From Bacteroidales bacterium (GTDB lineage Bacteria; Bacteroidota; Bacteroidia; Bacteroidales; F082), in NCBI GenBank assembly GCA_013141455.1, contig JABFQW010000053.1:1-64000 (forward strand): a stretch of 64,000 bases of DNA, in the 5' to 3' direction. A program made the position numbers and the translations under genes. Shown one piece after another: positions 54,801 through 61,911 of the stretch. The number at the start of each line of letters is the position of its first letter. Within the stretch, counting starts at the first letter, position 1. Below the pieces are notes generated by a model. It was not told where the DNA came from. It did no database searches and saw only the letters and a program-made list of their open reading frames with translations.

Positions 54801-57800
54801 CATCGGTAGTACTATTTGTCAAACCGGTCTTGGGATCGTATAAGGCACTCTGAACAAAATCAGTATTGTTAACCTTGGTAATAGTTTTAGTGAGAAAACG
54901 ATGATTATAATCGGGACTATACTCATATTCTGTTATACGGTCCTCAACAGCCGGATCGTTATAATTTGGCGCTTCGATCGTTCTTTTCGCTATATTCCCA
55001 AAAATATCATACTCAAATGAAGTGGTAATAAGATAATCATTGGCGTTGTTTGGTGTAAAAAATTCCTTTTGGAGTGAAGGGTATTGTTGTTTCGGGTCGT
55101 TTAGTGGATAATATATATAGTTATAGTTCTGCGAAAATTCTAAGGGGTCATCGAAACTTTTATTGATCGTATTTTTATTTGACACTCTTGAAATAATCCA
55201 GTCAGCGATATCGTAGTAATTATATTGATAGTTGTTAATTGTATAAAAGTCATATAATGTTGTTGGCGCAGTTAAATCTCGATATCCTTCATCAACGTAT
55301 GTTTTCAAACTGGTAAGGTTACCATACACCTTGTCGCCATTGTTGTAGAATTTTTCAGTCCTGATGGTTTTTACATATTCGCTTTCAGGATCGCCTGTGC
55401 TATATATATTATAGAGTGATACTGGCGTATAATTGAATATCCTTTTATTTCCAAAATCGACTACTGTATTTTCGTAAAATGATTGTGAAAGCAGTGTAGC
55501 ACCGCTATATATTTTTTGTTTTTGAACATAAGAATAAAAATAGGTGTTGTTGATTGTACTTGACACGATGTTTTTAATGCCTGTTGATGGATTAAGTGAG
55601 ATAGTTTGTTTGAAGCCAAGAAAACCTTTCCCTTCCAGATGTACTTTTGCACCCTCATACTTATATGTTTGCATAAATTGACCACCAATTCCATCATCTT
55701 TTGATACAGAACTCACTACATATTTTGCCGGTTGAATATTTTTTACCTTACTCAAAACCTCACTGTCCTTGGTGTAAATGGTATTATTCGTAAGCGGATC
55801 ATACGCAATATGTGTTACATTACCCAACCCATTCGTAATTGTCTGAATAAGTTGGCTTTCCTCGTTTTTATGAAAAAATATTGCCCAACTTCGATTATAG
55901 GTTCCTGTTTCAAAAACGAAACCATCCTTTTTACCATCACCATTGAAATCACAATTCCCATATCGATTATCGAATAAAAAGGTCGAAAAATATAATGGCC
56001 CTTCCTTTAAAACAGATTCTTTTTGTAATGAACTTCCGTTTGAATAATAGGTATCCCAATAAATCCCTTTAAATTCCCATTCACTATGGCTGTCAAGCCT
56101 TGTAAAATATGAATAGATAAGTAAAATATCATCCTTACCATCGCCATTGAAGTCGGATACAATATAATTTTCGTAATCATTATATTGCTTAGTCATGTTT
56201 GAGTTAGGAAATGAAATGCCAGTATTCATAATATTTGCATTGCCTTTCCCATCGAATAGGCGTATGGTTAATGTGGTTGGTGTTGCTGTATTGACATTGA
56301 TAATATCTGTAATGCCATCTCCGTTAATATCTCCTGTAAATCGTGGGTTTCCGACATTTGGAAAATTGAAACTGCCATCATATATTTTTTCTAACGTTAA
56401 ATTAGTTTCATTTAATCCATATACGCTACTAATATTTTGATCTGTTTGAATCAATAAATCCGATTTTCCGTCTCCATTAAAATCACCGGGCTGTACTTTA
56501 AGATTATTATATGTACTGTAATAATGGTACCCATCTATACCCAGAATATCATCTTCCAGCAACGAAACCAGGGTGGTCCCATTATACTCATATATATCAA
56601 TTTGATAATGGAATCCATTTTGATTTGCTTCATTTCTGATAAGGAGAAGTTCACTTACCCCGTTTCCATTAAAATCAGAAGGTGCAAATTCGACATGGTT
56701 TTGAATATACATGCAAGGTTTTACCAAATAAGCATTCACAAATCCTGTTCCTGTTGATTTATAATAATAAAAAAAAGTATCATCAACTCTTACAATATCG
56801 TCCAAACCATCACTATTGTAATCTATTGCAACAAAATGACTAAAGTTCCATCCTGTCATAGAGCCTATTACAACTTTATTAAAACTAATCCCATCATTTC
56901 CGGTTGCATAATAAACAGACCAAACATCATACACTTTTTCTTCATTTTCATCAAGGGTATAATGAGCAGTAACAATATCAGACTTTCCATCTCCGTTAAA
57001 ATCACCGGTTGTTATGTCTGCATCATTAATATCGGTGATGCTCGTTGCCTCAATAGTAAGTGTATCGGTTGTAACACCGCCCCATTCTAAATTAGTAGCA
57101 TTAAATTGACCAACCTTCCCTTCATCCCACAAGGTTATCTTTTCGAGATGGGTATATAGATGGGTATATGGGTCATTCAATTCATAGCTAAGGCTATATG
57201 TTTTTATTGTGACATTATTATATTTGATCTCAATATTATCAAGCAGTGCTTGTGATAAAAAGGAACTTCCATACAAATAGTATTGAATAGGATCTGGTCT
57301 GTTAAACAAGTAGTTAAACTTTACAATATATAGTGGTGTACCCGTTCCATTTGCCCCATATTTTACCTCTGAAATATTCCCTGTACCGGATATTTCAGAA
57401 TAAACAAATTCGATAAAATTTCCCTTTCTATCCGTAATTTTATTCATATACCATGTTAAAACATCAGATCGTCCCGGTGCTTCAATTTTTGAATTCACAG
57501 TGTTTCCATATTCAATTATATTTCCACCTTTTGTGTAAACTTTAAACCATGAAGGCATGCCATTAATGATATTATAGGGGACTATTTTTGAAAAGGTCTC
57601 AATCTTTGTCCGATACTCATTAGTATTGATTGGTATAAGACGGTTTCCGTCCAACATAAGCTTGTCATTGTCATCATAATCAATGCCATCAACCCCTCCA
57701 TCATTGTAGATATTCGTCCCTGTTCGTGTAATTGATGATAGTCCGGCAATAGACCAACCCATTCCCATAATTCCATTGCTCCCGTTGCTATTATACGTCA

Positions 57801-58011
57801 GTGCCAATTGCGGAGTCACTCCATTAATTCCGGGAGGTAAATCAATAGGGATAGAATAAGTTGCAGCTCCAGCAGGTGAAACACCAAAATTACCCGGAAG
57901 AGTACCAACAGGATTTGTTGTATTTACTCTCTCACCCTCTGTATCTCCAGTTTGTCCTATACTTGAAAAGTAAAAAAGACTAGAAAATAGAATAAAAAAT
58001 AGGGTTCTCAT
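51865..58011 (-). CDS. Giant SpvB/FG-GAP/RHS-repeat protein, putative polymorphic toxin
   Basis: A 2048-residue exported protein. In order: signal peptide (1-19); SpvB/TcaC-type N-terminal domain (about 30-330; VSPAGAATYSIPIDLPPGIN, LTYNSNGSNGIMGMGW); seven FG-GAP/VCBS calcium-binding repeats of the type DFNGDGKSD (about 330-720). Then a TcdB-middle/linker region (about 720-1000), many YD repeats (about 1050-1700) that form the RHS cocoon, and the core end FNRYSYCVNNPLKF followed by DPSGY near 1765-1775. A C-terminal tail of about 270 residues with two hydrophobic stretches matches no domain I know. This plan matches TcB/TcC-like and Rhs toxin carriers. No T9SS sorting domain is on the protein itself. 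Confidence 0.88.
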   Translation of the reverse strand: MRTLFFILFSSLFYFSSIGQTGDTEGERVNTTNPVGTLPGNFGVSPAGAATYSIPIDLPPGINGVTPQLALTYNSNGSNGIMGMGWSIAGLSSITRTGTNIYNDGGVDGIDYDDNDKLMLDGNRLIPINTNEYRTKIETFSKIVPYNIINGMPSWFKVYTKGGNIIEYGNTVNSKIEAPGRSDVLTWYMNKITDRKGNFIEFVYSEISGTGNISEVKYGANGTGTPLYIVKFNYLFNRPDPIQYYLYGSSFLSQALLDNIEIKYNNVTIKTYSLSYELNDPYTHLYTHLEKITLWDEGKVGQFNATNLEWGGVTTDTLTIEATSITDINDADITTGDFNGDGKSDIVTAHYTLDENEEKVYDVWSVYYATGNDGISFNKVVIGSMTGWNFSHFVAIDYNSDGLDDIVRVDDTFFYYYKSTGTGFVNAYLVKPCMYIQNHVEFAPSDFNGNGVSELLLIRNEANQNGFHYQIDIYEYNGTTLVSLLEDDILGIDGYHYYSTYNNLKVQPGDFNGDGKSDLLIQTDQNISSVYGLNETNLTLEKIYDGSFNFPNVGNPRFTGDINGDGITDIINVNTATPTTLTIRLFDGKGNANIMNTGISFPNSNMTKQYNDYENYIVSDFNGDGKDDILLIYSYFTRLDSHSEWEFKGIYWDTYYSNGSSLQKESVLKEGPLYFSTFLFDNRYGNCDFNGDGKKDGFVFETGTYNRSWAIFFHKNEESQLIQTITNGLGNVTHIAYDPLTNNTIYTKDSEVLSKVKNIQPAKYVVSSVSKDDGIGGQFMQTYKYEGAKVHLEGKGFLGFKQTISLNPSTGIKNIVSSTINNTYFYSYVQKQKIYSGATLLSQSFYENTVVDFGNKRIFNYTPVSLYNIYSTGDPESEYVKTIRTEKFYNNGDKVYGNLTSLKTYVDEGYRDLTAPTTLYDFYTINNYQYNYYDIADWIISRVSNKNTINKSFDDPLEFSQNYNYIYYPLNDPKQQYPSLQKEFFTPNNANDYLITTSFEYDIFGNIAKRTIEAPNYNDPAVEDRITEYEYSPDYNHRFLTKTITKVNNTDFVQSALYDPKTGLTNSTTDVNGLTTEYSYDSFGRLNRTVLPDGNQIVNELHWSDGHVDNPPFGLFYTMNQASGQEEALTFYDNTGRDHKQVAYTFDGTTKAYMNKVYYGAAETGQGKLKEQTEPYFAGETALKTRFQYLPTGQVKKVIADNAEIEYVYRDLTFVTRNLTTGKSSFTNINAVGNTIAAGDTSGIISYKYNSAGKPIVITNGEGANQSIITMFYNPAGFQDSLVDPDAGLTSYKYNPFGELLSQIDAKGNNYMMKYDVLGRLTEKKLNDPVQITTYTYDGINSLGLPKTITGWNGISSSFTYDQFTRLISKSETIEGNTFTSNYAYDIFGNLKNEIWPSGYANNYEYKNGYLCKVVDGRTNEPLWQLNKMNARGQIKEYLLGNDLTTTKDYDVYGLPVKITTSRNVQNLTYKFDATTGNLNWRRDLNDLATPNDDLYETFTYDTEILNSRLTSWSVYGGQSSAIVYGNNGNIEKKTDVGNQYLYQVNGTTGGPHAVGGIVQPTADYLQNAGQQDIEYTPFNKVSTIKHIDGRTKLSITYGPDETRKISILTKTSNGGINTFYKKKYFIGSNYEVEKDELGRERKLHYLYGGDGLFAIYVIEKDTGIIKYIHKDYQGSYQTITDSKGNVIEELSFDPWGRRRNATDWSFTNMPTSFLFDRGYTGHEHLDEFKLINMNGRVYDPFIARFLSPDPFVQNPSYSQSFNRYSYCVNNPLKFTDPSGYLDRPIFGEGEGHGGGTVIEYTNPYFGPGYKGGMTPVSGNNWVNQYWSESENFERTSRLGFDNRYGEGAWDIGNKLNSNPSTRQDWQSGKISLNEIRRDGGYWITVGVPVDDMYNEVVLDEKGQIVPVNLPAVGLTPIWVSTGSLPGGGFFEGAFDVNNIIDNTISLTTGVVVGVQKISNAVSEKKYEVISKIPILHTVGRLTGALSVAYNLNKFGQDPTQNWWNGVEAMGQIGFWMFGGAQAELIYNLSTMGIDASIEGYNYYKRRR

Positions 58012-58070
58012 TTTTATATGATTTAATTGGTTGCTAATTAAATTTAAAGTTTGAAAGAATATGATTTAGG

Positions 58071-58517
58071 CTATTGTTTGATTATTTTCCAGCTTTCTAC
58101 CTTATTGTTTTTACGAACTTTTAGAAAATAAATTCCGGCAGTATATTGTTGCATTTCGATAGTGGAGTTGCTGTCAATTAATTTAAACGAAGCTAATAAT
58201 TCAGCATTCATTGAATACAAATAACCTTCTGCACTTGCATCTCCTACCAAACCCGCAAACACTATATGAATATTATCTGTCGTTGGATTCGGATAAACTG
58301 CAATGGTGAGGTTTTCAAGTTGCTGATTCGCAAGTTTTATTGATGTTTCAGGTAAAATGGTATCAGCAAGGGTTTCTTTTAATTCCTTGTTCACGATAAG
58401 CCTGGTAATTCTGTTACCAGATTCATCGTAATTAAAAGTAACGTTTTGGGCATAGCTGCTCAAGGTAAATAGCAGTAAACTAAGTGAAAACAAAACAAGT
58501 AATCCGATTTTTTTCAT
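58071..58517 (-). CDS. Small T9SS-sorted protein with a YD-repeat-like motif
   Basis: A 148-residue secreted protein. Signal peptide (to about residue 24), one RHS-like YD motif (FNYDESGNRITR, about 28-39), then a type A T9SS C-terminal sorting domain (about 72-148; VYPNPTTDNIHI, YTAGIYFLKV, WKIIKQ). It precedes the giant RHS gene by 59 bp on the same strand and shares its promoter region, so it is likely a companion exported by the type IX system. Its single YD unit suggests an origin from, or contact with, the RHS shell. Confidence 0.88.
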   Translation of the reverse strand: MKKIGLLVLFSLSLLLFTLSSYAQNVTFNYDESGNRITRLIVNKELKETLADTILPETSIKLANQQLENLTIAVYPNPTTDNIHIVFAGLVGDASAEGYLYSMNAELLASFKLIDSNSTIEMQQYTAGIYFLKVRKNNKVESWKIIKQ

Positions 58518-58557
58518 GGCGATTGGTTTTATAATATAGAACGATTTTTTACTTTGC

Positions 58558-58565
58558 CAAAGATA
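58558..58565 (-). promoter_or_regulatory. Candidate -7 promoter element for the T9SS-protein/RHS operon
   Basis: The minus strand reads TATCTTTG, matching TAnnTTTG, 40 nt upstream of the ATG at 58517. The inverted repeat at 58587-58605 lies just behind it, near the expected -33. Confidence 0.5.
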
Positions 58566-58586
58566 ATTTGGGTGGAAGGAAATATC

Positions 58587-58625
58587 TTATACAAAAAGTG
58601 TATAATTAATTCGTTATCTGTATAA
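58587..58625. promoter_or_regulatory. Candidate operator: three TTATACA/TGTATAA half-sites
   Basis: TTATACA (58587-58593) and TGTATAA (58599-58605) form an inverted repeat with a 5-nt spacer. A third TGTATAA starts at 58619, exactly 20 bp (about two helical turns) after the second. It lies between divergent genes and is a likely binding site for the XRE regulator at 58660. Confidence 0.55.
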
Positions 58626-58659
58626 AAATTTCGATTTTTGCATAAACAACCTACTAAAC

Positions 58660-59001
58660 ATGAATATTGGTCTTAAAATAAAAGAGATCCGGGAACTTCG
58701 AAATTTCACACAGGAGCATATGGCTGAACGACTTGGTATTTCTCAGGTTTCGTACAGCAGGATCGAAAACGAACAGACTAAGCTGGATTTAAAAAGGTTT
58801 CATGATATTGCCAGAATCCTTGAAATTGATCCTTCATTAATTCTGAACTTTGACAAAAGTAAAATATTTGACAAATGTCAGCAATGCGATAAAAGTTATT
58901 ATAGCACCTACGCACTAAACGACTTGGAAAGAATTCGTTTACTCGATAGGATTGGTTTACTTGAGATCGAAATTGAGAAATTGAGAAATCGAAAAGGCTA
59001 A
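58660..59001 (+). CDS. XRE-family HTH regulator, divergent from the RHS operon
   Basis: A 113-residue DNA-binding protein. The helix-turn-helix (about 4-58; IKEIRELRNFTQEHMAERLG, SQVSYSRIENEQTKLDLKRF) is of the Cro/C1 type. The C-terminal part has a Cys pair KCQQCDKSYYS (about residues 72-82) and a coiled coil (ERIRLLDRIGLLEIEIEKLRN trimmed, about 90-110), so it may dimerise or bind metal. It is transcribed away from the T9SS-protein/RHS operon across a 142-bp gap with repeated half-sites, so it probably controls both directions. Confidence 0.88.
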   Translation: MNIGLKIKEIRELRNFTQEHMAERLGISQVSYSRIENEQTKLDLKRFHDIARILEIDPSLILNFDKSKIFDKCQQCDKSYYSTYALNDLERIRLLDRIGLLEIEIEKLRNRKG

Positions 59002-59080
59002 GTTGGGTTTGTTGAAAATCATTTTACTCATTGATATTGAATAATATATATGATGATTTGTAAGAAGTAAATGCAAGCAA

Positions 59081-59115
59081 TTTTAAGTGCAATCAAATAA
59101 TGCGTGCACTTAAAA
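59081..59115. terminator. Candidate hairpin after the XRE gene
   Basis: TTTTAAGTGC (59081-59090) and GCACTTAAAA (59106-59115) are perfect 10-bp arms around a 15-nt loop. It might end the XRE transcript, though no long T-run follows. Confidence 0.4.
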
Positions 59116-59133
59116 TTTCCGTCTGTCGAAAAA

Positions 59134-59204
59134 TTATCCCGGAGGGATAAAAAGTTTATAGAAAATAGATCAAACATGCAAATATGCGACCCCGGCCGGG
59201 GTCG
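59134..59204. repeat. Intergenic unit with two palindromes
   Basis: TTATCCC-gga-GGGATAA (59134-59150) and the perfect 18-bp palindrome CGACCCCGGCCGGGGTCG (59187-59204) lie 36 bp apart in AT-rich sequence. The gap 59002-59355 has no supported gene. I suspect a dispersed Bacteroidota intergenic repeat, but there is no second copy in this window. Confidence 0.45.
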
Positions 59205-59355
59205 AACAGCTTTCTCATCATCATTTTCTACAAACATATGGCCTCTACAAGGTCAAACCGAAACTACATTGAGTTTTTCAGCAGACCCTTCTATTTTGTA
59301 ATTCAAATGCTTTTTCTGAATTAAATATACTTCATAGATGTGAAGGAATGATGTA

Positions 59356-60642
59356 TCAGGGATTCGTTTGAACAGGAATACTATCAGTTTTAATCACTAC
59401 AAGCGTACTGTCAGTTTTTAACACTTTTTCGAGTAACTCCTGTTGTTCACGTACCTGAAAAAGATATTTCTCAAGATATTGTTTTTCAATCGGTTTTGCC
59501 GGTGGCGATTCCATGGTCAGTGGGTTGATAGGTGTATTGTTACGGAAAACCCTGAAATCGAGATGCGGTCCGGTTGATAACCCAGTGCTTCCCACATATC
59601 CGATCAATTGTCCCTGCGAAACCCGTGATCCGTTGGTGATACCTTTTGCAAAACCTTTCAGATGCATATAGGCCGTGGTATAGGTACCGTTATGCCTGAT
59701 ATACAAATAATTGCCGCCACCCCCAGCCTGAAATCCTTTTTTAATTATGGTGCCTTCACCAATCGAAAAAACAGCTGTCCCCGATGGAGCAGCATAATCA
59801 ACTCCATGGTGTGGCCGGCTTTTTTTGAGAATCGGATGGTACCGGCTATTTGTGAATGTTGAGCTGATACGACTATATTTTAAGGGTGCTTTCAAAAACG
59901 CCCGCATCAAACTTTGTCCGGTCTCATCAAAATAATCACTTTCGTCGTTTTGCTCAAAACGGAATGCAAAATAATCTTTGCCATAATGGTTGAACCGGGC
60001 CGAGAGTATCTTTCCGATGCCGATAGGTTTCCCTTCAACATAAAATCGTTCGTAAATAACTTCAAAACGGTCGTTTTTCTGAATCCCGAAGAAATCGATT
60101 GTCCAGGCATAAATCTCGGAAAGTTCACCCGAGAGATTTGGGTCGTAACCCTGGTCAATCATCGCATTCCAAAGCGAAGATGTGATAACTCCTTCGGCGC
60201 TTTCAATTTTTTGTTCCACATCTTTGTGGCCGAGCCTGATATTGATTGAATCGGTCAAACTGAAAATGGCATAATCGGTAGCATTGATTTCATAAACGAG
60301 AAATACCGGAATCAATGGCTTACCGGGTCTGAACATTACAGTATACGCATTACCTGCCTTTATTTTTCGGGTGTCGAATACATGGCGATATTCTTTCGCC
60401 AATTTGTCAATCACCGCGTAATCAACCCTGTACGATTCGAGAATACTTGACAGAAACTGCCCGTTTCGTACCCAGCCATGACTTATTTCAAGCGAATCAA
60501 TATTAATATCATACAATAACCTGGGCAGGTTAACAGCTATAACTTCTTCTTTTTCAATTAGTTTATTACTTCTGAAACAAGCTGAAATGCTTATCGTGAT
60601 GGCAATAAAACAGAGGGTATAAATTATTTTTCGGATTTGCAT
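59356..60642 (-). CDS. M23 family peptidase, lipoprotein (peptidoglycan endopeptidase-like)
   Basis: A 428-residue envelope lipoprotein (lipobox ISAC, Cys22) with a C-terminal LytM/M23 zinc peptidase domain. The metal ligands are seen in RPHHGVDYAAPSGT (His and Asp) and GPHLDFRV (His), with the catalytic-site His in YMHLKGF. The middle resembles the Opacity-associated/NlpD-type pre-domain (residues about 60-270), which in related enzymes covers or positions the active site. The likely role is cleaving peptidoglycan cross-links for growth or division. A TAnnTTTG element lies 63 nt upstream. Confidence 0.92.
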   Translation of the reverse strand: MQIRKIIYTLCFIAITISISACFRSNKLIEKEEVIAVNLPRLLYDINIDSLEISHGWVRNGQFLSSILESYRVDYAVIDKLAKEYRHVFDTRKIKAGNAYTVMFRPGKPLIPVFLVYEINATDYAIFSLTDSINIRLGHKDVEQKIESAEGVITSSLWNAMIDQGYDPNLSGELSEIYAWTIDFFGIQKNDRFEVIYERFYVEGKPIGIGKILSARFNHYGKDYFAFRFEQNDESDYFDETGQSLMRAFLKAPLKYSRISSTFTNSRYHPILKKSRPHHGVDYAAPSGTAVFSIGEGTIIKKGFQAGGGGNYLYIRHNGTYTTAYMHLKGFAKGITNGSRVSQGQLIGYVGSTGLSTGPHLDFRVFRNNTPINPLTMESPPAKPIEKQYLEKYLFQVREQQELLEKVLKTDSTLVVIKTDSIPVQTNP

Positions 60643-60705
60643 ATTGAGTTAATAACAGACAATTTGACAAACAAACAATGCTTACCAGTCAGCCGTGATG
60701 AATTG

Positions 60706-60713
60706 CAAAAATA
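60706..60713 (-). promoter_or_regulatory. Candidate -7 promoter element for the M23 peptidase gene
   Basis: The minus strand reads TATTTTTG, matching TAnnTTTG, 63 nt before the ATG at 60642. Confidence 0.45.
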
Positions 60714-60814
60714 GAAGAAATTAAAGAATTACCCCGAAATTAGTTCGCCAAATGTACCAATCGCATCATTTCGGATATTATTAACTATTATGATTATCCA
60801 CTTGCGTACCTGAT

Positions 60815-60916
60815 TTTTAATTTCTCTGCGGTTCTCTGCGTCTTCTTTGCGTAACTCTGCGGTAAAAAAAAATTAACCGCAGAGATTCTGAGTTTTTGCG
60901 CAGAGAACCGCAAAGC
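60815..60916. repeat. Inverted array of CTCTGCGG/CCGCAGAG units
   Basis: The left part reads CTCTGCGGTT, CTCTGCGTCT, CTTTGCGTAA, CTCTGCGGTA in about 10-bp steps, and the right part has the complement (ACCGCAGAG, GCGCAGAG, ACCGCAAAG). The arms CGCAGAGAACCGCAAAG and CTCTGCGGTTCTCTGCG pair with one mismatch. It is the closest relative of 18619-18811, but without matching outer terminal repeats. The rest of the gap 60643-61209 shows nothing else. Confidence 0.65.
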
Positions 60917-61209
60917 TATAGCTTGTTGACCAATCTTTTTATTCCATCAACTACAGATTTATGCGGTAGCCAACATCCAACCTAGCTTCTTTATAAACTA
61001 ACGGCAAAGGATTTTGATTTTCGACTTGTAAACCGGCCTATTGTAATTCGTAAAACAAAAATCCAGGTAAGCCCTTTTAAGAAAAACTGAACAAAGTGAT
61101 TTATATACGTCAATTGCGCAACCGATTATTTTTTCGGATATACCATTCTGTAATATGATTAACTATTTTAAAAGGTTTATTTGCTTAAGTAAGCAAGCGG
61201 ATAGTCATA

Positions 61210-61791
61210 TTAACTATTATCCCTGACGTACTGCAAACCTGCATTTTTTGCACTTAAATTCATATTGATCATATCCTCACCTTTATTTTTAAACAGGTTA
61301 CGGATAGCATTATCAATACTTTGAGGGTTTAAGCCAAGAAAAGGCACTGCAGCTCCAAGAATAACCATATTGGCCGCCTTCACCGAACCACACTCCTTAG
61401 CTATGGCATCTGCATCAAGGGTGTAATAGTTGTTTTGCTTCCAAATCTCCATTAAAATGACCTCCAGATCAGGATAGTTATTGATGTTAATGAACGGATT
61501 TATGCTGGTAATGATCAAACCGTCAGCCGAGAGCATGGGCAGATATCGCAACGATTCCATCGGTTCTACCGAGATAATTAGATCTGCCTTCCCTTCTGGA
61601 ATGAGGTCGGAGGAAATCTCATCGGACGACAGTCTGAGATGTGATTGCACAGCCCCGCCCCGCTGACTCATACCATGAACCTCGGCTTGTTTTAAAAATA
61701 ATCCTTCTTCGATGGCGGCAAGGCCAATACATGCTGCAATACTCAATATTCCCTGACCTCCAACGCCGGCCAAAATGATATTTTTTCTCAT
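61210..61791 (-). CDS. iorB: Indolepyruvate ferredoxin oxidoreductase, beta subunit
   Basis: The gamma-type subunit of the enzyme that oxidatively decarboxylates aryl pyruvates (from Trp, Phe, Tyr) to aryl-acetyl-CoA with ferredoxin. The 193-residue protein has the signature GVGGQGILSIAACIG at the N-terminus, then EVHGMSQRGGAVQSHLR, both diagnostic for the family, and GKADLIISVEPMESLRYL. It lies 114 bp downstream of iorA on the same strand, separated by a tandem repeat, so the two are probably one transcript. Confidence 0.95.
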   Translation of the reverse strand: MRKNIILAGVGGQGILSIAACIGLAAIEEGLFLKQAEVHGMSQRGGAVQSHLRLSSDEISSDLIPEGKADLIISVEPMESLRYLPMLSADGLIITSINPFININNYPDLEVILMEIWKQNNYYTLDADAIAKECGSVKAANMVILGAAVPFLGLNPQSIDNAIRNLFKNKGEDMINMNLSAKNAGLQYVRDNS

Positions 61792-61867
61792 TTCATTTTA
61801 AATTTGTAAAAGTATCTTTATCTTATTCAAAAAATGTCTGCCAAATGAAGTATTAAACTACGAAATC

Positions 61868-61911
61868 AACCAATCAACCTCTCAACCAATCAACCTCTCA
61901 ACGTATCAACC
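61868..61911. repeat. Tandem repeat, 16-bp unit AACCAATCAACCTCTC
   Basis: Two exact copies (61868-61883 and 61884-61899) and a partial third run between iorA and iorB and just reach the stop codon of iorA. Confidence 0.8.

Noticed and set aside
51887-57090. Many plus-strand frames inside the giant RHS gene
   Set aside because: They are antisense shadows; the minus frame has signal peptide, FG-GAP and YD repeats throughout.
59104-59301. 65-codon plus-strand frame with CDPGRGRT
   Set aside because: It runs through the palindromic repeat unit, has no promoter or partner, and its composition follows the repeat. Likely not a gene.
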